Source: Pseudomonas putida (lineage in GTDB: Bacteria; Pseudomonadota; Gammaproteobacteria; Pseudomonadales; Pseudomonadaceae). Taken from it: a stretch of 64,000 nt of DNA. The notes under the pieces were generated by a model, which saw only the letters and a program-made list of their open reading frames with translations, searched no databases and was not told the DNA's origin. Positions 52,584 through 60,598 of this stretch are shown piece by piece. The stretch's first letter is position 1. Each line of letters opens with the position of its first letter. Location of the stretch: the NCBI RefSeq assembly GCF_001976065.1, contig NZ_MNAH01000007.1, positions 1,115 through 65,114 of the forward strand, read 5' to 3'. The position numbers and the translations under genes are program-made.

Positions 52584-53756
52584 TCAGGCCGGATCCACCG
52601 GCTGCGCCACCCCCAAAAACCGGCACAACTCATCGCGCTTGGCCAACGCATCCCGCCGCCCCAGATCGATCAACTCGCTGCAATACCCCGCCTCGAACAG
52701 CAGATAACTCAACACCCCTGCCCCGCTGGTCTTGGTCGCCCCCGGTCCACGCAAGAACAGGCGCAGCGCCGCCGGCAGCTCCTGACGGTGCCTTGCGGCA
52801 ATCTCGTCGATCGGTTGACTCGGTGAAATCACCAGCACTTCCACCGGTGCCACGCCCAGCGTTCGGACCGGGGTGCCATCGGGCATTAGGTGACTGAACT
52901 GATTCAAGCGCTGCAACAGCTCGATATCGCTTTCGAGGCTGTCGATGAACGTACTGTTGAGCATGTGCCCGCCAATCTGCGCCAGGGTCGGTTGTTGCCC
53001 GGAATAGGCGCGCTGCAGCGGCTGCTCGGGATCGATGCCGCGCGGGTTGCCACTGACACCCACCACCAGCACTCGACTGGCGCCCAGGTGCAACGCCGGG
53101 CTGATGGGCGCCGATTGGCGCACCGCGCCATCGCCGAAATATTCCTCGCCGATTTTCACCGGAGCGAACAGCAGCGGAATGGCGGAGCTGGCGAGCAAAT
53201 GGTCAACGGACAATAGCGTGGGAATGCCGATCCGGCGATGGCGCAACCAGGCGTCGATGGTGCCGCCGCTCTGATAGAAGGTGACCGCCTGGCCGGACTC
53301 ATAACCGAAGGCGGTGACGGCGACCGCGTGCAACTGCCTTTGGGCGATGGCGTCGGCGATGCCGCTCATCTGTAGTTTGTCATCGAGCAACCCGCGCAAC
53401 GGCGAGCTGTCGAGCAACGCCACCGGCACCTGCGCGCCGAGGCCCAGCAAGCTGTGACTGACGAACCGGGTGGCCTGGCTGATCACCCCCGGCCAGTCGC
53501 TGCGCAACACCAGGTGACTGCGAAAGCCCTGCCAGAACGCCGTCAGGCGCTCGATGGCCGCGCGAAAATCCATTGCCCCGCTGGCCAGGCTGACCGCATT
53601 GATCGCCCCGGCGGACGTGCCCACAATCACCGGAAAAGGATTGTCCGCGCCCAAGGGCAGCAACTCGGCAATCGCCGCCAGCACGCCCACCTGATACGCT
53701 GCCCGAGCCCCGCCGCCGGAAAGAATCAACCCTGTGACCGGTTCAGCAGGACTCAT
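52584..53756 (-). CDS. Patatin-like phospholipase
   Basis: This 390-residue lipid acyl hydrolase has the patatin catalytic dyad: Ser48 in GTSAG and Asp209 in DGA, and an oxyanion-type loop LSGGGARAAYQVG. There is no signal peptide, so it is cytoplasmic or peripheral. It lies 35 bases downstream of the lipid A acyltransferase gene and is probably co-transcribed. Confidence 0.9.
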   Translation of the reverse strand: MSPAEPVTGLILSGGGARAAYQVGVLAAIAELLPLGADNPFPVIVGTSAGAINAVSLASGAMDFRAAIERLTAFWQGFRSHLVLRSDWPGVISQATRFVSHSLLGLGAQVPVALLDSSPLRGLLDDKLQMSGIADAIAQRQLHAVAVTAFGYESGQAVTFYQSGGTIDAWLRHRRIGIPTLLSVDHLLASSAIPLLFAPVKIGEEYFGDGAVRQSAPISPALHLGASRVLVVGVSGNPRGIDPEQPLQRAYSGQQPTLAQIGGHMLNSTFIDSLESDIELLQRLNQFSHLMPDGTPVRTLGVAPVEVLVISPSQPIDEIAARHRQELPAALRLFLRGPGATKTSGAGVLSYLLFEAGYCSELIDLGRRDALAKRDELCRFLGVAQPVDPA

Positions 53757-53791
53757 CGCAACGCTCCATGGTGCATGTCGGGATCGGCCGT

Positions 53792-54724
53792 TCAGCCGCG
53801 TTTTGCGTACAGCTTCGGCTCACCGGGCGGGCGGCTCTTGAAGCGGCGATGGGCCCAGAGGTATTGCTCTGGACAGTCACGCAACACGCCTTCGATCCAC
53901 TGGTTGATGCGCAAGCAGTCGGCTTCCTCGGTTTCACCGGGAAAGCCTTCGAGCGGCGCGTGGATCACCAGGCGATAACCACTGCCGTCCGCGAGGCGCT
54001 CCTGGGTGAACGGCACCACCAGCGCCTTGCCCAGCCTGGCGAATTTGCTGGTGGCGGTGACGGTGGCGGCCTGGATGCCGAACAACGGCACGAAAATGCT
54101 TTGCTTGGCGCCATAATCCTGGTCCGGTGCATACCAGATCGCCCGGCCGGCCCGCAGCAACTTGAGCATGCCGCGCACGTCCTCGCGCTCGATCGCCAGG
54201 GAATCGAGGTTGTGCCGCTCCCGCCCGCGACGCTGTACATAGTCGAACAACGGGTTCTTGTGTTCGCGGTACATACCGTCGATGGTGTGCTGCTGGCCGA
54301 GCAGCGCGGCACCAATTTCCAGCGTGGTGAAGTGGACAGCCATCAGGATCACGCCCTTGCCGTCACGCTGGGCATTCTTCAGGTGCTCCAGACCCTCGAC
54401 ATGGGCCAGTTTCGCCAGCCGTTCGCGCGACCACCACCAGCTCATGGCCATTTCAAAGAAGGCGATTCCGGTGGAAGCGAAGTTTTCCTTGAGCAGTCGC
54501 TTGCGCTCGGCCGCGGATTTTTCCGGGAAGCACAGCTCGAGATTGCGCTTGGCAATGCGCCGCCGGTCGGCCGCCGCTCGATACATCACGGCACCCAGGA
54601 CCCGACCGATCCACAGCAACGCCGGATACGGCAGCTGGACAATCAGCCATAACAGCCCCAGGCCGCACCAGAGCGGCCAGAAACGTGGCATCAGAAAAGT
54701 TGTTCGAAAACGCGGGCGATCCAT
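53792..54724 (-). CDS. Lipid A late acyltransferase (LpxL/HtrB family)
   Basis: This 310-residue inner-membrane enzyme adds a secondary acyl chain to lipid A. The family HX4(D/E) motif is HFTTLE (about residue 131), with a membrane segment near 18-45. The motif YAPDQDYGAKQSIFVPLFG matches the acceptor-side conserved region. The start at 54724 is used; an open frame continues upstream across minC without meaning. Confidence 0.9.
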   Translation of the reverse strand: MDRPRFRTTFLMPRFWPLWCGLGLLWLIVQLPYPALLWIGRVLGAVMYRAAADRRRIAKRNLELCFPEKSAAERKRLLKENFASTGIAFFEMAMSWWWSRERLAKLAHVEGLEHLKNAQRDGKGVILMAVHFTTLEIGAALLGQQHTIDGMYREHKNPLFDYVQRRGRERHNLDSLAIEREDVRGMLKLLRAGRAIWYAPDQDYGAKQSIFVPLFGIQAATVTATSKFARLGKALVVPFTQERLADGSGYRLVIHAPLEGFPGETEEADCLRINQWIEGVLRDCPEQYLWAHRRFKSRPPGEPKLYAKRG

Positions 54725-54842
54725 TAATGGTTCCGAAAAGACGATGGCCGCGCATTCTACATCGTTCGACCCGGCTTGCGGCTTGCGGGCGTTCTCGTTA
54801 TAAGTCTGGGCACTTTTAGTGACAAGTCGTTGTATGCCGAAC

Positions 54843-55580
54843 ATGAGCCAAACCGAACCGCTAGACCAAGATCCCGTGTTCCAGCTGAAGGGCAGCATGC
54901 TCGCCATAACGGTGCTGGAACTGGCCCGTAATGACCTTGAAAGCCTCGATCGGCAACTGGCTGCCAAGGTCGCCCAGGCGCCGAATTTCTTCAGCAACGC
55001 GCCGCTGGTACTGGCCCTGGACAAACTCCCGGCCAACGGTGGCGCAGTCGATCTGCCCGGCCTGATGCGCGTTTGCCGCCAGCACGGCCTGCGTACCCTG
55101 GCTATCCGCGCCAGCCGTATCGAAGACATCGCGGCCGCCATCGCGGTCGACCTGCCGGTGCTGCCGCCGTCCGGTGCCCGTGAGCGAGCGCTGGACCTGA
55201 ACGAAGGGGTCGTTGCGAAAAAGCCGGAAAAACCAGCGGAACCGACGATCAAGCCAACGAAAATCATCACCTCGCCAGTACGTGGTGGCCAGCAGATCTA
55301 TGCCCAGGGCAGCGATCTGGTTGTGATCTCCTCGGTAAGCCCGGGGGCGGAACTTCTCGCCGATGGGAACATCCATGTATACGGCCCGATGCGCGGTCGT
55401 GTGCTGGCGGGCGTCAAAGGCGATACCAAGGCACGGATTTTCTGCCAGCAAATGAGCGCTGAACTGATCTCCATCGCCGGTCATTACAAGGTTTCCGAAG
55501 ATCTGCGCCGCGACCCGTTGTGGGGCTCGGGCGTCCAGGTCAGCCTGTCAGGCGACGTGTTGAACATCATTCGGCTTTAA
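54843..55580 (+). CDS. minC: Septum site-determining protein MinC
   Basis: This 245-residue inhibitor of FtsZ assembly has an N-terminal FtsZ-binding domain (about 1-110), a charged linker and a C-terminal beta-helix dimer domain with HVYGPMRGRVLAGVKGD. The start MSQTEPLDQDP is the family start; ATG at 54834 and GTG at 54819 are alternatives. Confidence 0.94.
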   Translation: MSQTEPLDQDPVFQLKGSMLAITVLELARNDLESLDRQLAAKVAQAPNFFSNAPLVLALDKLPANGGAVDLPGLMRVCRQHGLRTLAIRASRIEDIAAAIAVDLPVLPPSGARERALDLNEGVVAKKPEKPAEPTIKPTKIITSPVRGGQQIYAQGSDLVVISSVSPGAELLADGNIHVYGPMRGRVLAGVKGDTKARIFCQQMSAELISIAGHYKVSEDLRRDPLWGSGVQVSLSGDVLNIIRL

Positions 55581-55780
55581 CGGATACTGCCGCATTTTCC
55601 AAGCATCTCTAAAACGTAGCGAAAACGGCTCAAACGAAGTAGGAAACAGGCTACAGACAGTGTTTACCGGGGGTAAATGCCGTCTGCGGCCACATTCCAG
55701 CCAAGGCTGTCCAACTGCTGTAGTTTTCAAGAGATGTTTTTCAGGGGCTAAAAGTCCTTTTTCCTTAGGGGTGAAACACC

Positions 55781-56593
55781 TTGGCCAAGATTCTCGTGGT
55801 TACATCCGGCAAGGGTGGTGTGGGTAAGACCACCACCAGCGCCGCTATCGGTACCGGCCTCGCTCTGCGCGGTCACAAAACAGTCATCGTCGACTTCGAC
55901 GTCGGTTTGCGTAACCTCGACCTGATCATGGGTTGCGAGCGCCGCGTGGTATATGACTTCGTCAACGTGGTCAACGGCGAAGCCAACCTGCAGCAGGCCC
56001 TGATCAAAGACAAGCGCCTGGAAAACCTCTACGTGCTGGCGGCCAGCCAGACCCGCGACAAAGACGCGCTGACGGTCGAAGGCGTGGAAAAAGTCCTGAT
56101 GCAACTCAAGGAAGACTTTGAGTTCGTGGTCTGCGACTCCCCGGCGGGTATCGAAAAAGGCGCTCACCTGGCCATGTACTTCGCTGACGAAGCGATCGTC
56201 GTGACCAACCCGGAAGTGTCCTCGGTACGTGACTCCGACCGCATGCTCGGCCTGCTGGCCAGCAAGTCGCGCCGCGCCGAACGCGGCGAAGACCCGATCA
56301 AGGAACACCTGCTGATTACCCGTTACCATCCAGAGCGCGTGAGCAAGGGCGAAATGCTCGGCGTCGAAGACGTCAAGGAAATCCTCTCGGTGACCCTGCT
56401 CGGCGTGATCCCTGAATCCCAGGCGGTGCTCAAGGCATCCAACCAGGGCGTTCCGGTGATTCTCGACGACCAGAGCGATGCCGGGCAGGCCTACAGCGAC
56501 ACCGTCGACCGCCTGCTGGGCAAAACCGTGGAACATCGTTTCCTCGATGTACAGAAGAAGGGATTCTTCGAGCGCCTGTTTGGAGGCAATTAA
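55781..56593 (+). CDS. minD: Septum site-determining ATPase MinD
   Basis: This 270-residue ATPase recruits MinC to the membrane. It has the deviant Walker A GKGGVGKTT (residues about 10-18), DFDVGLRNLD and a C-terminal amphipathic membrane-targeting helix (GFFERLFGG). The start codon is TTG with an AGGGGTG site. It follows minC by 200 bases. Confidence 0.97.
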   Translation: MAKILVVTSGKGGVGKTTTSAAIGTGLALRGHKTVIVDFDVGLRNLDLIMGCERRVVYDFVNVVNGEANLQQALIKDKRLENLYVLAASQTRDKDALTVEGVEKVLMQLKEDFEFVVCDSPAGIEKGAHLAMYFADEAIVVTNPEVSSVRDSDRMLGLLASKSRRAERGEDPIKEHLLITRYHPERVSKGEMLGVEDVKEILSVTLLGVIPESQAVLKASNQGVPVILDDQSDAGQAYSDTVDRLLGKTVEHRFLDVQKKGFFERLFGGN

Positions 56594-56596
56594 ACA

Positions 56597-56851
56597 ATGA
56601 ACCTTTTTGACTTCTTTCGTGCCAACAAAAAGCAAAGCACCGCGTCGGTAGCGAAAGAGCGTCTACAGATCATCGTGGCGCACGAACGCGGCCAACGCAG
56701 TACCCCGGACTACCTGCCAGCCTTGCAGAAGGAATTGGTCGAGGTGATTCGCAAGTACGTCAATATCGGGTCCGATGATGTGCACGTCGCACTGGAAAGC
56801 CAGGGCAGCTGCTCGATTCTGGAACTCAATATCACCCTGCCAGATCGCTGA
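56597..56851 (+). CDS. minE: Cell division topological specificity factor MinE
   Basis: This 84-residue protein drives MinCD oscillation by stimulating the MinD ATPase. It has an N-terminal membrane/MinD-binding segment (MNLFDFFR) and the KERLQIIVAHER helix. It lies three bases after minD. Confidence 0.97.
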   Translation: MNLFDFFRANKKQSTASVAKERLQIIVAHERGQRSTPDYLPALQKELVEVIRKYVNIGSDDVHVALESQGSCSILELNITLPDR

Positions 56852-56871
56852 GTCGATCCGGCTGGAGCCAC

Positions 56872-56923
56872 GGCGGCTCAGAACCCTCGCTCCTTTACTA
56901 GGGACCGAGGGTTCTGAGTCGCC
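56872..56923. other. Eighteen-base-pair hairpin after minE
   Basis: GGCGGCTCAGAACCCTCG pairs with CGAGGGTTCTGAGTCGCC (one G-U) around a 16-base loop. T-rich sequence after it is weak. It may terminate or stabilise the min transcript before rluA. Confidence 0.65.
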
Positions 56924-56949
56924 GTTGGCGTTTGTTACGAGGCTGTTTT

Positions 56950-57585
56950 ATGCCGCTGTCCAATATCCACATCATCCATGAGGACGCCGCTGTCCTGGTG
57001 GTCAACAAACCCACCCTGTTGCTCTCCGTGCCCGGTCGGGCCGACGATAACAAGGACTGCCTGATCACCCGCCTGCAGGAAAACGGTTACCCGGAAGCGC
57101 GAATCGTCCATCGCCTGGATTGGGAAACATCCGGCATCATCCTGCTGGCCCGGGATCCCGACACGCACCGCGAACTGTCCCGACAGTTTCACGACCGCGA
57201 AACGGAAAAAGCCTACACCGCCCTGTGCTGGGGCCAGCCCGAGCTCGACAGTGGCAGCATCGACCTGCCGCTGCGCTACGACCCGCCAACCAAGCCGCGC
57301 CACGTGGTGGACCATGAATTCGGCAAACACGCCCTGACCTTCTGGCGTGTACTGGAGCGCTGTGGCGACTGGTGCCGCGTCGAACTCACGCCGATCACCG
57401 GACGCTCGCACCAATTGCGCGTGCACATGCTGTCGATCGGTCACCCACTGCTGGGCGACGGACTCTACGCCCATGAGCAAGCCCTGGCCGCCTGGCCACG
57501 ACTCTGCCTGCATGCCAGCATGCTCAGCTTCACGCACCCACAAAGCGGTGAGCGACTGCGCTTCGAGTGCCCTGCACCTTTTTGA
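56950..57585 (+). CDS. rluA: RluA-family pseudouridine synthase
   Basis: This 211-residue enzyme isomerises uridine in RNA, probably 23S rRNA U746 and tRNA U32 if it is true RluA. Catalytic Asp57 lies in HRLDWETSG, and RSHQLRVHM is the conserved C-terminal motif. It follows minE, as in other pseudomonads. The start at 56950 has a GAGG site. Confidence 0.92.
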   Translation: MPLSNIHIIHEDAAVLVVNKPTLLLSVPGRADDNKDCLITRLQENGYPEARIVHRLDWETSGIILLARDPDTHRELSRQFHDRETEKAYTALCWGQPELDSGSIDLPLRYDPPTKPRHVVDHEFGKHALTFWRVLERCGDWCRVELTPITGRSHQLRVHMLSIGHPLLGDGLYAHEQALAAWPRLCLHASMLSFTHPQSGERLRFECPAPF

Positions 57586-57612
57586 GCCAGTGACCGCGCA
57601 AGCCCTAGAAAA

Positions 57613-57632
57613 CGCCCTTGCACTCAAGGGCG
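57613..57632 (+). terminator. Weak intrinsic terminator of rluA
   Basis: CGCCCTTG pairs with CAAGGGCG around a four-base loop, followed by pyrimidine-rich CTCTTCATTTCTTGTT. Confidence 0.6.
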
Positions 57633-57728
57633 CTCTTCATTTCTTGTTACAACATGTCAAACAGCCGTGCACCTGCATTGCCCCAGGCCAATACGGTAAA
57701 CTTGCGCCTCTGTCGCCTGGAGCTACCT

Positions 57729-58820
57729 ATGCGCGAAGCGCTGCCCCCCCTGGAAAAAACACCGCATCAGTTGCTCTACCTCATTTATGGCAACCAGGAT
57801 GTTTACCGGCGCGAAGCCAAGTTCAGCATGCTCACCGCCCTGGCACAGCTCAAACGGGGTGAGTCGCTGTGTATCAGGGTCATGACCGATCGCCCCCAGG
57901 ATTATGCTGGCTGGCCGGTCGACACCATCGCCCTGAGCGAGCAGACCCTGACCCAATGGCAGGGCGAAAACGGCTATCACCACCGACGCAAGGCCTGCGC
58001 CATCGCCCAGGGGCTGAAGCTTGCGCACAAGACCCTGTTCGTCGACACCGATACGCTGTTTCTCGAATCACCCCATCGCGTCTTCGAAAAGATCGGTCCC
58101 GGGCGCTATGTCATGGACCGCTTCGAGTACGACTGGAGCTACGTCTGTGAACGCCCGGACTACGTCAAGCTCGGGCGTTGCCTGCAAGCCCACGGCATCT
58201 CGTCCAACAACAGTTTCAAGCTGTATAACAGCGGCCTGTGCGGTGTCACCGACGGCGATACGCCCCTGCTCGAAGAGTCGATCCGCCTGATCGATGAATG
58301 GACCCAGGGCTCATTCGACATCCACACCATCGAGCAGATCGCCCTGTCGTTCGCGATGCGCAACCAGCCCGTCCAGCAAGCGAAGAAGTTCGTTTATCAC
58401 TACTTCGCTGAAAAACGCTTCTTCCACGCCATGCAGAAGCATTTTTTCAGCCGTCATGGCGAGCCGTTCCGCCCCGAGCTGCCGACCCTGTGCACCGAAG
58501 TCCCACGCTGCAAACCCGTGCCTTCGCCGTGGCAGCGCCTGCGCATCAAGTGGAAACTGCGCAACAAGCACAAGAGCGTGAAAAAGGTCGGTCGCGACTT
58601 GCTGTATGGCAGCGCGGCGCCGGATCATCCGTATTACGAAGTGTGCCGCCATGAGTGGTGGGAGTCCGCCTCCCGGGAAATCCTGCGCTGGGAAGAAGAC
58701 AAACAGAAAAGGTTCTTCGGCACGGACAAGGGTCGCTGGCCAAAACACCTGCCCCGGCCGGCGAAATCCTCGGACGAGCAAACCATTATCGCTTATCTGC
58801 GCGAGCGGATGGCCGATTGA
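57729..58820 (+). CDS. Glycosyltransferase-like protein with DxD motif
   Basis: This 363-residue cytoplasmic protein has a Rossmann-like N-terminal region and a DTD motif (Asp106, Asp108) in TLFVDTDTLFLE, typical of GT-A glycosyltransferases that bind nucleotide-sugar with a metal ion. The C-terminal third is basic and rich in Lys and Arg. No family name was recalled with certainty. Its upstream 60 bases and first four codons nearly copy those of apeB. The start at 57729 is used. Confidence 0.72.
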   Translation: MREALPPLEKTPHQLLYLIYGNQDVYRREAKFSMLTALAQLKRGESLCIRVMTDRPQDYAGWPVDTIALSEQTLTQWQGENGYHHRRKACAIAQGLKLAHKTLFVDTDTLFLESPHRVFEKIGPGRYVMDRFEYDWSYVCERPDYVKLGRCLQAHGISSNNSFKLYNSGLCGVTDGDTPLLEESIRLIDEWTQGSFDIHTIEQIALSFAMRNQPVQQAKKFVYHYFAEKRFFHAMQKHFFSRHGEPFRPELPTLCTEVPRCKPVPSPWQRLRIKWKLRNKHKSVKKVGRDLLYGSAAPDHPYYEVCRHEWWESASREILRWEEDKQKRFFGTDKGRWPKHLPRPAKSSDEQTIIAYLRERMAD

Positions 58821-58907
58821 CCGCCTGGCAAGCCCTGCGCTGAAAGCTCTTGCCCAATGCGCCGGGCCAATACGTTAAACTGGCGCCATTGCTGTCTGGA
58901 GCTACTT

Positions 58908-60197
58908 ATGCGCGAAGAGTTGAACCAAGGCCTGATTGATTTTCTCAAGGCCTCCCCTACCCCGTTCCACGCCACCGCCAGCCTTGTTCAGCGACTGGAA
59001 GCGGCCGGGTTCCAACGCCTGGACGAACGCGAGCCGTGGAACACCGAAGCCAACGGTCGCTACTACGTTACCCGTAACGACTCCTCGATCGTCGCGATCA
59101 AGATGGGCCGGCACTCGCCGCTGCACGGTGGCATTCGCCTGGTTGGCGCCCATACCGACAGCCCGTGCCTGCGGGTAAAGCCTCAGCCAGAATTGCAGCG
59201 CCAGGGTTTCTGGCAATTGGGCGTCGAAGTCTATGGCGGCGCCCTGCTGGCCCCCTGGTTCGACCGCGACCTGTCCCTCGCCGGCCGCGTCACCTTCCGA
59301 CGTGACGGCAAGGTCGAAAGCCAGTTGATCGACTTCAAGGCGCCGATCGCGATCATTCCCAACCTGGCCATTCACCTTAATCGTGAAGCCAACATGGGCT
59401 GGGCCATCAATGCCCAGACCGAGCTGCCACCCGTACTTGCGCAATTCGCCGGTGACGAGCGCGTGGACTTCCGTGCGGTGCTCACCGACCAGTTGGCCCG
59501 CGAACACGGCCTGAACGCCGATGTCGTGCTGGATTACGAACTGAGCTTCTATGACACCCAAAGCGCCGCCGTCATTGGTCTGCATGGGGACTTCATCGCC
59601 GGTGCGCGCCTGGACAACCTGCTGTCCTGTTACGCCGGCCTGCAAGCGTTGCTGACCACCGACACCGACGAAACCTGCGTATTGGTGTGCAATGACCACG
59701 AGGAAGTCGGCTCCTGCTCGGCCTGTGGCGCCGACGGCCCGATGCTGGAACAGACGTTGCGCCGCCTGCTGCCGGAAGGTGACGAGTTCGTGCGCACCAT
59801 CCAGAAATCCCTGCTGGTCTCGGCGGACAACGCCCACGGCGTGCACCCCAACTACGCCGACAAGCACGACGCCAATCACGGCCCGAAACTCAACGCCGGC
59901 CCCGTGATCAAGGTCAACAGCAACCAGCGCTACGCCACCAACAGCGAAACCGCCGGGTTCTTCCGCCACCTGTGCATGGCCGAAGAAGTACCGGTCCAGA
60001 GCTTCGTGGTGCGTAGCGACATGGGTTGCGGCTCGACCATCGGGCCGATCACCGCCAGCCACCTGGGCGTGCGCACCGTGGACATCGGCCTGCCGACCTT
60101 CGCCATGCATTCGATCCGTGAACTGTGCGGCAGCCATGACCTGGCGCACCTGGTGAAGGTACTCAGCGCGTTTTACGCCTGCCGCGAATTACCGTAA
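58908..60197 (+). CDS. apeB: M18 aminopeptidase
   Basis: This 429-residue zinc aminopeptidase removes N-terminal residues from peptides. M18-family features include GAHTDSPCLRVKP, the metal ligands in CNDHEEVGS, and DNAHGVHPN and MGCGSTIGP near the C-terminus. The start at 58908 follows a TGGAGC site shared with the preceding gene. Confidence 0.93.
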   Translation: MREELNQGLIDFLKASPTPFHATASLVQRLEAAGFQRLDEREPWNTEANGRYYVTRNDSSIVAIKMGRHSPLHGGIRLVGAHTDSPCLRVKPQPELQRQGFWQLGVEVYGGALLAPWFDRDLSLAGRVTFRRDGKVESQLIDFKAPIAIIPNLAIHLNREANMGWAINAQTELPPVLAQFAGDERVDFRAVLTDQLAREHGLNADVVLDYELSFYDTQSAAVIGLHGDFIAGARLDNLLSCYAGLQALLTTDTDETCVLVCNDHEEVGSCSACGADGPMLEQTLRRLLPEGDEFVRTIQKSLLVSADNAHGVHPNYADKHDANHGPKLNAGPVIKVNSNQRYATNSETAGFFRHLCMAEEVPVQSFVVRSDMGCGSTIGPITASHLGVRTVDIGLPTFAMHSIRELCGSHDLAHLVKVLSAFYACRELP

Positions 60198-60248
60198 TAC
60201 TCTCGGTTGCCGGCAAACCAGGCGACGCGGTGTGTCAATCACACCGCT

Positions 60249-60289
60249 TTCGCTGGCAAGTCGGATCGCCGCACCGCAGCGCCTACAAG
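60249..60289. repeat. Degenerate REP element
   Basis: TTCGCTGGCAAGTCGGATCG followed by CGCCTACAAGG resembles a decayed half of the REP family at 1-523. Confidence 0.5.
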
Positions 60290-60344
60290 GTTTTACTCAA
60301 AAGCCACCTAGACTTAAATTATCCCTTTCGACAAGGCAGTCGCC

Positions 60345-60521
60345 ATGATCACGATGTCCTCGTTCCACGCCATGCTGATCCCTATTCTTATCGGAATGAT
60401 CATGCTGGCAGTCGGTTTCAACTTTCGCGACAAGAACGCTGGCGTGCTTGCCATGTGGCTCGGCATGTTGCTGATCCTGGCCACGGTGATCTACAAGATC
60501 CTCGCCAAACTCAACGAATAA
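60345..60521 (+). CDS. Small two-span membrane protein
   Basis: This 58-residue protein starts MITMSSFHAMLIPILIGMIM and has two hydrophobic helices (about 9-25 and 36-52) joined by the polar loop FRDKNAGVL. An AAGG site precedes the ATG. The function is unknown. Confidence 0.7.
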   Translation: MITMSSFHAMLIPILIGMIMLAVGFNFRDKNAGVLAMWLGMLLILATVIYKILAKLNE

Positions 60522-60598
60522 ATCCCCGCCTCGGCTCGCATTGGTTTTGACGGGCTCGTACACTCGGTCGATCTGCCCATTTCGAGGTTGACCGCCTA

